Shown here: in pieces, positions 51,704 to 60,229 of the stretch
Position numbering within the stretch: position 1 is the stretch's first letter
How the letters are laid out: every line of letters starts with the position of its first letter
From: an uncultured Pelagibacteraceae bacterium
GTDB taxonomy: Bacteria; Pseudomonadota; Alphaproteobacteria; Pelagibacterales; Pelagibacteraceae
Direction: 5' to 3'
Length of the DNA stretch: 64,000 nucleotides
Assembly: GCA_902566945.1 (NCBI GenBank)
Contig: CACFKZ010000001.1
Span: 62,001 to 126,000 of the forward strand
Position numbers and translations under genes: made by a program
The notes under the pieces: generated by a model
Told to the model about the DNA's origin: nothing
Database searches by the model: none
The model's input: the letters and a program-made list of their open reading frames with translations, nothing else

Positions 51704-51991
51704 ATGAGCGGGTACGTCATAGCCAATATAGATGTTAAAAATCCTGAAGCTTATAAAGAGTATGTTGGAAAAGTAGTTCCAACAGTACAAAAATTCGGAG
51801 GTGAATACCTTGTACGAGCCGGCGAGTACAAAGTTATAGATGGTGAGTGGAAATACCCTAGAACAGTAGTAATTAAATTTCCAACTTATGAAAAAGCTTT
51901 AGAGTGGTATGACTCTGAGGAATATAAACCGGTAAAACCAATTCGATTAGCAAATTCGGTTGCTAATGGAATAATAATTAAAGGAGTATAA
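51704..51991 (+). CDS. DUF1330 family protein (dimeric alpha/beta barrel)
   Basis: GYVIANIDVKNPEAYKEYVGKVVPTVQKFGGEYLVRAGEYKVIDG...VVIKFPTYEKALEWYDSEEYKPVKPIR. Confidence 0.92.
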   Translation: MSGYVIANIDVKNPEAYKEYVGKVVPTVQKFGGEYLVRAGEYKVIDGEWKYPRTVVIKFPTYEKALEWYDSEEYKPVKPIRLANSVANGIIIKGV

Positions 51992-52279
51992 ATGAAAAAC
52001 TATATGGTAACGCATACTTTTAAGTCTGCCGAAATGAAAAAAAAATTTACTGATACAGTGGCTTCTATGAAGATGGAGGACATTGTTAAGAGCATGAAAA
52101 GTGACAATGCAGCTTGTCAAATGACTTGGAACACGCCAGGAGATACAATGGAAATGTATTGTTGGTGGAAAGGAAAAGATGAACAAGCAATTATTAATCA
52201 ACTAGGTCAAATGAATGATTTTTTTACTCCTCATAAGTTTGTTGAGTGTACAGATCAAGTCATGGACTATAACGCATAG
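51992..52279 (+). CDS. Small hypothetical protein, possible ferredoxin-like fold
   Basis: 95 aa; MKNYMVTHTFKSAEMKKKFTDTVASM...MEMYCWWKGKDEQAIINQLGQM. Confidence 0.6.
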   Translation: MKNYMVTHTFKSAEMKKKFTDTVASMKMEDIVKSMKSDNAACQMTWNTPGDTMEMYCWWKGKDEQAIINQLGQMNDFFTPHKFVECTDQVMDYNA

Positions 52280-52286
52280 GATATTT

Positions 52287-52703
52287 ATGATCGATAAATT
52301 TGGAAACGCCTTTTATTTAATAATTTACTTAGCACATTTTATTATAGTTGGTAGCTACGCTTACCAGTTAGTTTTTGATACTAAAAAATTTCTAAAGGGT
52401 AGAGGGGTAGATAAAACTGCAACTTTAATTACAAGATTTGCAGGTTCATTTATGATTGCTACTGTTCTAATGGCAATATATATCGCTTTTATAAGACTAG
52501 GTGGTGTAGAGGCTACTTGGGCCTTCTTTAACTTAGTTTTCATAATGAATGTTTCGATATTAGTTGTAAATTTTTATACATTAAAAATTGATAAAACAGG
52601 TTTAACTAAAAAAACTAGAAATGATGGAATATATGCTCCACTAGTTTTAGTTATTATCAGCGCTATTCTTTGTTACGGTTTAGCAGATAAAATTTACGTT
52701 TAA
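52287..52703 (+). CDS. Four-TM hypothetical membrane protein
   Basis: Start trimmed to MIDKFGNAFYLIIYLAHF; four hydrophobic stretches. Confidence 0.65.
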   Translation: MIDKFGNAFYLIIYLAHFIIVGSYAYQLVFDTKKFLKGRGVDKTATLITRFAGSFMIATVLMAIYIAFIRLGGVEATWAFFNLVFIMNVSILVVNFYTLKIDKTGLTKKTRNDGIYAPLVLVIISAILCYGLADKIYV

Positions 52704-52711
52704 GGAGATAC

Positions 52712-53005
52712 ATGGCAAAGTTTATGAATATTGTTAGATGTAAAGTGAAATCATCTAGCAGAGAAGAATATTTGAAAAAAATAGATGAGATGCCAAAGTT
52801 CGATGGGCAGATTTCAGCGAAATACGTTGAAACGAAACCTAATGAATTTTTTATGATAGGTGAATGGAATTCTGAAGATGATATTGCTACAGCAAGACCA
52901 AAAATGATTGCATTTTTGGATACGCTTCGGCACACTTTAGAAGAACTGTCGTCAGATTTAGGAGTAACTGATCCTCATTCTGGTACAGTTGTAATCGAGA
53001 AATAG
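52712..53005 (+). CDS. Antibiotic biosynthesis monooxygenase (ABM)-like protein
   Basis: VRCKVKSSSREEYLKKIDEMP...FFMIGEWNSEDDIATARPKMIAFLDTLRHTLEEL. Confidence 0.7.
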   Translation: MAKFMNIVRCKVKSSSREEYLKKIDEMPKFDGQISAKYVETKPNEFFMIGEWNSEDDIATARPKMIAFLDTLRHTLEELSSDLGVTDPHSGTVVIEK

Positions 53006-53018
53006 GAAAGGGGTAACA

Positions 53019-53342
53019 ATGGCAAAATTTTATACACTTGGATGTTACACAGCTAAAGGTCTTGGAGGATTTGTAAGCAATCCATCTACAGACAGAAAAG
53101 CTGCTACATCTGCACTTGCTGCTTCTGTGGGAGCTAAGGTAACTCAATACTCAGGCCTAAGAGGAAAATATGACTTTATGGCAGTGATTGAAGGAACTTT
53201 TGAACAAGCTGCTGCAGCTGCAATGGTTGCTGTTTCTAGTGGAGCTGTTTCAGATTTTACAATTTTAGAAGATGTAAATTTAAATGAGATAGCTAAAACT
53301 GCTCAGAAAATGGCTTCATCTTACAAAGAGCCAGGAAAATAA
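53019..53342 (+). CDS. GYD domain protein
   Basis: GAKVTQYSGLRGKYDFMAVIEGTFEQAAAAAMVAVSSGAVSDFTIL. Confidence 0.82.
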   Translation: MAKFYTLGCYTAKGLGGFVSNPSTDRKAATSALAASVGAKVTQYSGLRGKYDFMAVIEGTFEQAAAAAMVAVSSGAVSDFTILEDVNLNEIAKTAQKMASSYKEPGK

Positions 53343-54050
53343 TTATTTTCTGTAGCAAATACATTTTAAGGTATCAGTGAATTTTATTTGATTTTTATAT
53401 TTAGATTTTATTTCACTGATACCAAATTTAATCTCTTTATTACTCATATTTAATAAGCATGAAATGTATTTATCTCTGATCATATTTACGTATTTCTGTT
53501 TAGAGATATTTACTTTAAAGTTAAAATTTGTGTAGCTAATTTTTTTTAAGTTTTTTTTGATTATCTTAAATAAAACTTCATCTCTTTTTAAACTTTTTTG
53601 TAAGTTTTGTTTCATTTTTTTAAAGCAAGGTATTTTGTTATGTTTTGTTTTAAGTGAAAAAATTAATATTTTACCTTTAGGATTTAAGCTTTTTTTAGCA
53701 AGATTAAGTAGACTATTTAATTTTTTTTTTTTAAAAAAATGAATTGTTTGCTTTATTAAAATAAGATCATAATTCTGATTTTTTTTTAAATATTTAGAAG
53801 CTTCAATTTTTTTGAAAATAATATTCTTTTTAATATCCTTATTTCTAACAATGTCTATTCCAACAGGTTTACTCTTAAATTTGTACTTTTTATGAAGTGA
53901 ACTAATTATATTTGCTCTTCCACATCCTATATCTAAAATTTTTAAATTTTTTTGTAGGTTAACTCTAGATTTAAGAAATTTGTTAAATTGAGAAATATAA
54001 GATTTAGATGATAACCAAGTTTTATTATCCCAGTTTTTCAATTTTTTCAC
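53343..54050 (-). CDS. Class I SAM-dependent methyltransferase
   Basis: LKILDIGCGRANIISSLHKKY motif I. Confidence 0.75.
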   Translation of the reverse strand: MKKLKNWDNKTWLSSKSYISQFNKFLKSRVNLQKNLKILDIGCGRANIISSLHKKYKFKSKPVGIDIVRNKDIKKNIIFKKIEASKYLKKNQNYDLILIKQTIHFFKKKKLNSLLNLAKKSLNPKGKILIFSLKTKHNKIPCFKKMKQNLQKSLKRDEVLFKIIKKNLKKISYTNFNFKVNISKQKYVNMIRDKYISCLLNMSNKEIKFGISEIKSKYKNQIKFTDTLKCICYRK

Positions 54051-55222
54051 TGATTTATTTTTCTTAATAATTCGTTAACTATAACCTGATTACCATTTTT
54101 ATTAAAATGAATGTCATTATAAAGATAATTTTTACCTATACTCTCATAAATATTCCCTTTTAAAAATCCTTCGTAAACTGATAAATTATCAATCTGATTT
54201 TCATTTAGGAGTGGAATAATAAATTCTAAATATTTTTTCCTTATTTCTTCATTATCAATTTCAAATGGCCAGGGATACAAAACTACTAAAAAATCTATAT
54301 TTTTTTTCTTTAAAAAATCTTTAAGTTTATTTAAATTTTCTACAGAAAACTTAATATTTTTTTTTGTTCTTTCTTCCCATGTAGAACCTAAATACCAGTT
54401 TCTTATGTGTGGCTTATTATTAATCGATTTTATAGCTTTGATTTCTAATTCAGTTACCTCAAAAAAACTTTTGTTTAATTTTTTTGAAATAAAAGATCTT
54501 TTTTTAATATTTGATAAAAAATTTTCAATTTGATCTGTGCCTAATTTGATTATTTTTCCTGAAATAGTTTGTTTTGTGTAAAATCTCCAAAAACTCAATC
54601 CTTTTAAATCTACTAAAAAATCTTCCTTTCTTTGATTAATTAATTTGCCTTTAGTATTTTTAAAAAAAGCAGGTTTATTTAAGTACCTTTCATCATCAGA
54701 CACGTCACTTTTATCAAGAAAAACAATTACTTTTTTAACTTTTAAATCACTATTGTTTTTAATAATGTCCTCAATTTTTCTTAAGTAAATATAACTCGAG
54801 TATGATGCTACTCCTGCATTGAGAAACTTGAATTTATTATTTGCCAAGTTTTTATTCAATATTCCTACAATTGTATCTTTATAATCAAGACCAACTCCCT
54901 CAATAAAACTATCACCAATTAAAATTGAATATTCTTTATCCCTATCTAATGGTTGAGTACTATCATCTCTAAATCCTAGATCATTAGTAAAGATTTGGTA
55001 AATATTGTCATCATATCGAGAAGTGAATTGAGCTTGTTTTTTAAATGTATAATTATAGTTTTTGTTGAATACTCTATTCTCAAAACTATCCTTATTTGCT
55101 TTTATAAGATCGTTCTCTAAAAACTTTAGTAAAAATAATTGAGAAAGTAGTAAATCAATTATTATAAAAACAGTAATAAAGTATATTTTTTTCATTAATT
55201 TTTTAAAATATTTAGATAGCAT
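54047..55222 (-). CDS. SGNH/GDSL hydrolase-fold protein
   Basis: ILIGDSFIEGVGL and C-terminal NDIHFNKNGNQVI (DxxH). Confidence 0.7.
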   Translation of the reverse strand: MLSKYFKKLMKKIYFITVFIIIDLLLSQLFLLKFLENDLIKANKDSFENRVFNKNYNYTFKKQAQFTSRYDDNIYQIFTNDLGFRDDSTQPLDRDKEYSILIGDSFIEGVGLDYKDTIVGILNKNLANNKFKFLNAGVASYSSYIYLRKIEDIIKNNSDLKVKKVIVFLDKSDVSDDERYLNKPAFFKNTKGKLINQRKEDFLVDLKGLSFWRFYTKQTISGKIIKLGTDQIENFLSNIKKRSFISKKLNKSFFEVTELEIKAIKSINNKPHIRNWYLGSTWEERTKKNIKFSVENLNKLKDFLKKKNIDFLVVLYPWPFEIDNEEIRKKYLEFIIPLLNENQIDNLSVYEGFLKGNIYESIGKNYLYNDIHFNKNGNQVIVNELLRKINQ

Positions 55223-55251
55223 TCAAAAAGTTACTTTGCTATAGTTTAATA

Positions 55252-56589
55252 ATGAGTACTTCATTTCAATCAAAAATACCTAATTCTTTAAATGAACATT
55301 GGATGCCATTTTCATCTAATAAAGATTTTAAGAAAAACCCTCGTATTATAGTAAAAGCAGAAGGTATTCATCTTCATACTCATGATGGGAAAACTTTAAT
55401 TGATGGTAGTTCTGGATTATATTGCAATCCTCTTGGCCATGGTCGAAAAGAGATTATCGAAGCAATTAAAAATCAATTAGAAAATTTAGATTACACAATG
55501 CCTTTTCAACAAGGTTATGGTGGATCTTTCGAATTAGCAACGATGATAGCTCAAAAAACTCCAGAGGATTTAAACAGAATTTTTTATACTATTTGTGGAT
55601 CTACTGCAGTAGAAACAGCAATTAAAATTGCAGTAGCTTACTTTAGATCAATCGGTCAAACCAATAGATTTAAGTTTGTTGGAAGAGAACGAGGTTATCA
55701 TGGTATGAACATAGGAGCCTTGACTGTAGGAGGTATACCAAATAATTCGAAAGAGTTTAAAAATATCTTAATGCCAGGTGTAGAACATATGAGACATACT
55801 TTTTTACCTGAACATAAGTTTGTAAAAGGCCAACCCGATACAGGATCTGAGCTAGCAGATGATTTAGAGGTTATTGCAAAAAAATTAGGTGGTGAAAACA
55901 TAGCCGCATGTATTGTTGAACCAATTGCAGGATCTACTGGCACTCTAATTCCTCCTAAAGACTATTTACAAAAGTTAAGAAAAATTTGTGATAAGCACGG
56001 TATACTTTTAATTTTTGATGAAGTTGTCACTGGTTGGGGAAGGACAGGGTCAGCTTTCGCAGCTCAAGAATTTGGTGTAACACCTGATATTATAACAATG
56101 GCTAAAGCTACAACAAATGGGATTGTACCTATGGGAGTAGTAGCAGTAAGAGAAAACATTTATCAGTCAGTTATGGATGCTTCACCAGATGGAGCAGTTG
56201 AGTTATTTCATGGATATACTTATTCTGGAATTCCTGTGGCTGTATCAGCCGCAATTGCAGTACAAAGAATATTTGAGAAAGAAGATATCTTCAATAGAGT
56301 TAAAAATTTATCAAAATATTTTGAGGATGGCTTGCACTCTTTAAAAGATCTTAGCTGTGTTGACAGCATAAGAAATTATGGGTTATTAGGCGGTGTAGAT
56401 ATTTCTATGCGTGATAAACCGGGAAAATCTGGCTTTAATGTCTACAAAAAATGCTATGATGCTGGAGTTAATATTAAACCAACTGGAGATGCTTTAATTA
56501 TTGCACCTCCATTTGTTTGCGAAAAGAGAGATATAGATGAGATTATTGAAAAAATGCGTCTAGGTATTTCAAGCCACATTAAATCATAA
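55252..56589 (+). CDS. Class III aminotransferase
   Basis: LLIFDEVVTGWGRTGSAFAAQEFGVTPDIITMAKATTNG; PLGHGRKEI. Confidence 0.92.
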   Translation: MSTSFQSKIPNSLNEHWMPFSSNKDFKKNPRIIVKAEGIHLHTHDGKTLIDGSSGLYCNPLGHGRKEIIEAIKNQLENLDYTMPFQQGYGGSFELATMIAQKTPEDLNRIFYTICGSTAVETAIKIAVAYFRSIGQTNRFKFVGRERGYHGMNIGALTVGGIPNNSKEFKNILMPGVEHMRHTFLPEHKFVKGQPDTGSELADDLEVIAKKLGGENIAACIVEPIAGSTGTLIPPKDYLQKLRKICDKHGILLIFDEVVTGWGRTGSAFAAQEFGVTPDIITMAKATTNGIVPMGVVAVRENIYQSVMDASPDGAVELFHGYTYSGIPVAVSAAIAVQRIFEKEDIFNRVKNLSKYFEDGLHSLKDLSCVDSIRNYGLLGGVDISMRDKPGKSGFNVYKKCYDAGVNIKPTGDALIIAPPFVCEKRDIDEIIEKMRLGISSHIKS

Positions 56590-56689
56590 ATTTAAAAAAA
56601 TTATTCATTTTGGGTCAAATTTTGGTTTCAAACCCATTTTGCTACAATGTGTTATTTCTTTGACTTAACTTTTTTGATTAAATTTAGCT

Positions 56690-56872
56690 ATGAGTTCACA
56701 ATACAAGTTTGAAAATCATACTCAAGAAATGAGACAACAAAGTAAAGTAAAACTTACTGATTTGTTATCAAGAATTAACGAAGAAAAAAAAATCGAGAGA
56801 AATAGAAATTTGGCTCTAAGCGTAGCTGCAGTATCCGCTGTAACAGTTTTCGGTATAATTTTAACTCTTTAA
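56690..56872 (+). CDS. Small hypothetical protein with C-terminal TM
   Basis: 60 aa ORF; SVAAVSAVTVFGIILTL tail. Confidence 0.45.
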   Translation: MSSQYKFENHTQEMRQQSKVKLTDLLSRINEEKKIERNRNLALSVAAVSAVTVFGIILTL

Positions 56873-56951
56873 TATTACTAAAATCACGACAATTTAAGCG
56901 ATAACTAAACTAATGATTTAGTTTATCAAATATATTATAAAAACATTCATT

Positions 56952-57028
56952 GGCGAGGTAGCTCAGTTGGTTAGAGCACAGGACTCATAAGCCTGGGGTC
57001 GGCGGTTCGAATCCGCCCCTCGCTACCA
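56952..57028 (+). tRNA. tRNA-Met (CAT), CCA encoded
   Basis: ggcgagg ta gctcagttggttagagc a caggactCATaagcctg gggtc ggcggttcgaatccgcc cctcgct acca. Confidence 0.95.
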
Positions 57029-57050
57029 ATAATTAACTAAATTATAAATT

Positions 57051-57077
57051 CTCGGTCCAATTCCGACACTCTCAGAA
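57051..57077 (+). repeat. Box A of tRNA-associated repeat family
   Basis: ctcggtccaattccgacactctcagaa; 12-nt identity with box B left side and 13/15 with box E right side. Confidence 0.7.
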
Positions 57078-57119
57078 TTGAATTATTTTATTCGTTTAAG
57101 CATTATGTTAAGATTAATT

Positions 57120-57263
57120 ATGACTCAAACAGAGGCTAAAAAAGAATTAGAAAGAATAAATAAACTTCAAAAAGATGAAAAAGAATTCGCAAAAAGTCTA
57201 TTTCTTTATAAATATCTTATATTGATTGCGCACAAAGGAAAAATTAATCCTTTTAATATTTAA
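57120..57263 (+). CDS. Small hypothetical protein (47 aa)
   Basis: MTQTEAKKELERINKLQKDEKEFAKSLFLYKYLILIAHKGKINPFNI. Confidence 0.4.
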   Translation: MTQTEAKKELERINKLQKDEKEFAKSLFLYKYLILIAHKGKINPFNI

Positions 57264-57606
57264 GTATTTGATTTTTAATATAATTATAATTTTCTAAATT
57301 CTTTGCATCATCTCTCTTAATCATATCATAGTGATTTTCATTGTTCCTATCATACATGATTTTATATTTATCTAAATCTACAGCTGAAAGATAACCTAAT
57401 TGATACGTTAAAATTGTATGAACTCTATCACCTTTAACAAGACAAGGATTAAGATTTGCTTCGAATTCTTTTGGATGAATTTTATTATCTACACAATTGT
57501 TATAATAATTCATTATTTCAGTTCCTTCTTCTAATGTTGGATTAGAATCAAGCGGTTCAAAATAATCTGATAGATTTAAGTGGAGTTTAAAATTAGTTTT
57601 TTTCAC
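57253..57606 (-). CDS. Hypothetical protein, cargo of tRNA-Met islet
   Basis: 117 aa ORF between box A and box B. Confidence 0.55.
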   Translation of the reverse strand: MKKTNFKLHLNLSDYFEPLDSNPTLEEGTEIMNYYNNCVDNKIHPKEFEANLNPCLVKGDRVHTILTYQLGYLSAVDLDKYKIMYDRNNENHYDMIKRDDAKNLENYNYIKNQILKY

Positions 57607-57607
57607 T

Positions 57608-58360
57608 TTAATCGATCATAAATAATTTTCTAAAAAAATTTGATGATTTTTTAATAGGTAAATTTTCATTAATCTTAATTTCTTTATTATCAAATAGTTT
57701 GTTAAATTTTTTATTAAAGTCATTCCAAAAATTGATATTGCTTTTTCCATTTCTTATATCTTCTATCTCATTATCTAAAGATGTATCTTGTCCTAATACA
57801 AGACCAACTAAATTATCTATTTGATAATGAATTTGAGGATTATCTAAAGTTCCAGGAATTTTTAAAAATAGACTTATTTTTTTAATATCTACTAGAAGTA
57901 TGACGTAAGCTAACATTGCTCCCACGTGTCTTAAAAAAACCAACTTCTCATATTGATACTCTTTTTTAATTTTTTTTGCTGCTTCATGAAATGTCCTAAC
58001 TTCAACACCTTTCATCATTTGAAAATGATGTATAAACATATTAGTTTTAAAATCAGTTTTGTTAGCTAAACTATCAATAAATTTTTGTCTATTAGGATAA
58101 GGTATAGTTTGATCTTTATTAAACCACTCATCCTCATTTTTAAGAAGTAAATTATACATTGGTTCGGTTATAGAAGAGTCAACTAAATTATAATAAATAA
58201 TTTTATTTATGTCATTTGTGCCTAAAGTATTTAGTAAATTTTCAGTTGCCTTTAACTTATTTAAACAATGCTCAGAATAGTGTTTTTGTTTTAGCAATTC
58301 TGCTCCATAAATATCTTGAAGATTTTTTTTCCAAATTTTGTCTATGTCTTCAAAAGTCAA
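57608..58360 (-). CDS. Hypothetical protein, cargo of tRNA-Met islet
   Basis: 250 aa ORF, apparent operon with neighbours. Confidence 0.65.
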   Translation of the reverse strand: MTFEDIDKIWKKNLQDIYGAELLKQKHYSEHCLNKLKATENLLNTLGTNDINKIIYYNLVDSSITEPMYNLLLKNEDEWFNKDQTIPYPNRQKFIDSLANKTDFKTNMFIHHFQMMKGVEVRTFHEAAKKIKKEYQYEKLVFLRHVGAMLAYVILLVDIKKISLFLKIPGTLDNPQIHYQIDNLVGLVLGQDTSLDNEIEDIRNGKSNINFWNDFNKKFNKLFDNKEIKINENLPIKKSSNFFRKLFMID

Positions 58361-58557
58361 CCTATGAATCCTCTGATAATATAATTTATTATAGCAATAA
58401 TTCCGAAAATAACCGCAAACACAATTCCAGAAAAGAATAAAGCTTGAAAAAGACCTTCACGATTTAAAACTGCTATAAAAACAATAATTGAAAAAAATGA
58501 GCTAAGCACCAATGCTATTCTATAAAAACCTTCAGATATGTTTTGTTGCCATTTCAT
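58357..58557 (-). CDS. Small two-TM protein, cargo of tRNA-Met islet
   Basis: 66 aa; overlaps the following gene by 4 nt. Confidence 0.55.
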   Translation of the reverse strand: MKWQQNISEGFYRIALVLSSFFSIIVFIAVLNREGLFQALFFSGIVFAVIFGIIAIINYIIRGFIG

Positions 58558-58575
58558 AAATTAATTATATCAAAT

Positions 58576-58602
58576 CTCGGTCCAATTTGGACTCACTCAG
58601 AA
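58576..58602 (+). repeat. Box B of tRNA-associated repeat family
   Basis: ctcggtccaatttggactcactcagaa; contains gtccaa-t-ttggac palindrome. Confidence 0.75.
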
Positions 58603-58650
58603 GCAAAATATAGTTTAAGGTTGCAAAAAAAGTATTGTATAACGTTAAGA

Positions 58651-58723
58651 AGTGAAGGGTAGATGTCGTTGGCCAGGACTCATAAGCCTGGGGTCGGCGG
58701 TTCGAATCCGCCCCTCGCTACCA
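58651..58723 (+). pseudogene. Decayed tRNA-Met copy (3' half intact, 5' half degenerate)
   Basis: caggactcataagcctggggtcggcggttcgaatccgcccctcgctacca (58674-58723) identical to the 3' part of the tRNA at 56952-57028; D-arm not recognisable. Confidence 0.9.
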
Positions 58724-58770
58724 ATGAAATCACCATTAATTAATTTTGATACAACCAAAATTATCTTTTT

Positions 58771-58793
58771 GGTCACAAATTGATCACACAGAA
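58771..58793 (+). repeat. Box C of tRNA-associated repeat family
   Basis: ggtcacaaattgatcacacagaa; shares tcacaaattg with box D. Confidence 0.55.
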
Positions 58794-58794
58794 A

Positions 58795-59397
58795 CTAGTC
58801 AATTTTTTTTAATTCAATGAAATGTCCAGCTACCTCTGCGTCACCCGCGCCGTCTATTGCTGAATTAAAAGTATAAATATTGTATTTTCCTTTATGGACA
58901 TTTAATTCTAAAAATTTATTATTATTAGTTCTTTCTTCGACAAAATCCTTAATTAAACTTTCTTTTTTAATTTTTTTCTTATTAATAGGATTTAATTCAT
59001 TATCAGGAGTTCTGAAAATTAAAAATTTTTGATCATTAATATTAATTCTATGTTCAGGAGGGTATTTATTATTTTTAAGAAGCACCTCAAAATCTTCAAC
59101 AAACAATCCACAATGGATATAAACACCAATAAATTTTTTTTCTTTATATACTAAGTAAATATTCGGTTGTGAATTATCTTGATCATTATCAATTATAAAA
59201 ACATCTTTATCTAGTTTATGACAGGCTGACCAATAACCGCAACTTTCCGATAACCCTATAATTGAACTTGCAATAATTTTATTAAATTTATTATTATTAT
59301 TTAACGAAGTTAAATTTGTGAAACAGACTAAATTGTTATCATCAGAAATATTGAGCACTTCTTTTAATTTATACTTCTTAGTATTCATCATAAACAA
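58795..59397 (-). CDS. Hypothetical protein, cargo between boxes C and D
   Basis: 200 aa ORF, no recognised family. Confidence 0.6.
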   Translation of the reverse strand: MFMMNTKKYKLKEVLNISDDNNLVCFTNLTSLNNNNKFNKIIASSIIGLSESCGYWSACHKLDKDVFIIDNDQDNSQPNIYLVYKEKKFIGVYIHCGLFVEDFEVLLKNNKYPPEHRININDQKFLIFRTPDNELNPINKKKIKKESLIKDFVEERTNNNKFLELNVHKGKYNIYTFNSAIDGAGDAEVAGHFIELKKID

Positions 59398-59411
59398 TCA
59401 TACTTCATTTT

Positions 59412-59430
59412 GATCACAAATTGGACTCAC
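59412..59430 (+). repeat. Box D of tRNA-associated repeat family
   Basis: gatcacaaattggactcac; shares ttggactcact with box B. Confidence 0.55.
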
Positions 59431-60135
59431 TTAAAATCGAATCAAGCCTAACAATTTGTTTAACCTTTTGTAATGTTTTCTGTGAATATAAGGAAGAAAT
59501 TTTGATATAAAATTTTTCCAAAGAGATTTTTTTTTAATGAATAACCAGTCTAGATTATTATAGTCAATTCCAAATCCATTATAAGAATATCCATTTTCAA
59601 TAAATTTTTTGATTATATTTTTCTTCTGATCTTTATTTAAATGAAAAAATTCAATTGAAAATTGATAAATATCAAATTTCTTTAAGTTTATATCCATAAA
59701 TATTTTATAGTCTAAACCTTCAACATCTATTGAAAAAGAGTCAATTTTTGAATTTAGAAAATTATTTTCAAGAAAATCTCCAATTTTTATAGTTTGAATT
59801 TTCATTTCTTCAATTTTAGAATTTGGAAAATAATATTTTACATGATTTTTATCATAAGAGAGTAATTGATAATGAGGTTTGTCATCTTGACTATAATAAA
59901 AGACCATATTATCTTTTAAATAATCATTTGGTGTAATTGCTAAATTTAAAATTTCCACATATTTGTAATTTTTCCAACAAACTTTTAATTTTTCTATATT
60001 TTTTGGATTGGCCTCAACTACAAAAATTTTTTTTTCATGACTTTTAATTTTTTTAACATATTCTGAAAATCCATCTCTAAAATTAGTGGAAGAATCAAGG
60101 TCACCTGCACCTGCACCAATATGAACAAAAATCAT
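59431..60135 (-). CDS. FkbM-family methyltransferase
   Basis: FVHIGAGAGDLDSSTNFRDGFSEYVKKIKSHEKKIFVVEANPKNIEKLK; IDSFSIDVEGLDYKIFMDI. Confidence 0.78.
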   Translation of the reverse strand: MIFVHIGAGAGDLDSSTNFRDGFSEYVKKIKSHEKKIFVVEANPKNIEKLKVCWKNYKYVEILNLAITPNDYLKDNMVFYYSQDDKPHYQLLSYDKNHVKYYFPNSKIEEMKIQTIKIGDFLENNFLNSKIDSFSIDVEGLDYKIFMDINLKKFDIYQFSIEFFHLNKDQKKNIIKKFIENGYSYNGFGIDYNNLDWLFIKKKSLWKNFISKFLPYIHRKHYKRLNKLLGLIRF

Positions 60136-60152
60136 AAAACATTATAACAAAT

Positions 60153-60178
60153 CTAGCTCCCATTTCGACACGCTCAGA
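60153..60178 (+). repeat. Box E of tRNA-associated repeat family
   Basis: ctagctcccatttcgacacgctcagaa; followed by an about 57-nt leader strongly matching the leader after box B. Confidence 0.65.
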
Positions 60179-60229
60179 AGCAAAATATAGTTTTAGGTTG
60201 AAAAAAAAGTATTGTATAACATTAATTAG

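Noticed and set aside
52215-52286. Longer N-terminus of the ORF starting at 52215
   Set aside because: Would overlap the preceding gene by 65 nt; ATG at 52287 gives a normal membrane-protein start.
58651-58723. Second tRNA-Met as a functional gene
   Set aside because: 3' half is perfect but the D-arm cannot be formed; treated as a relic or attachment-site remnant.
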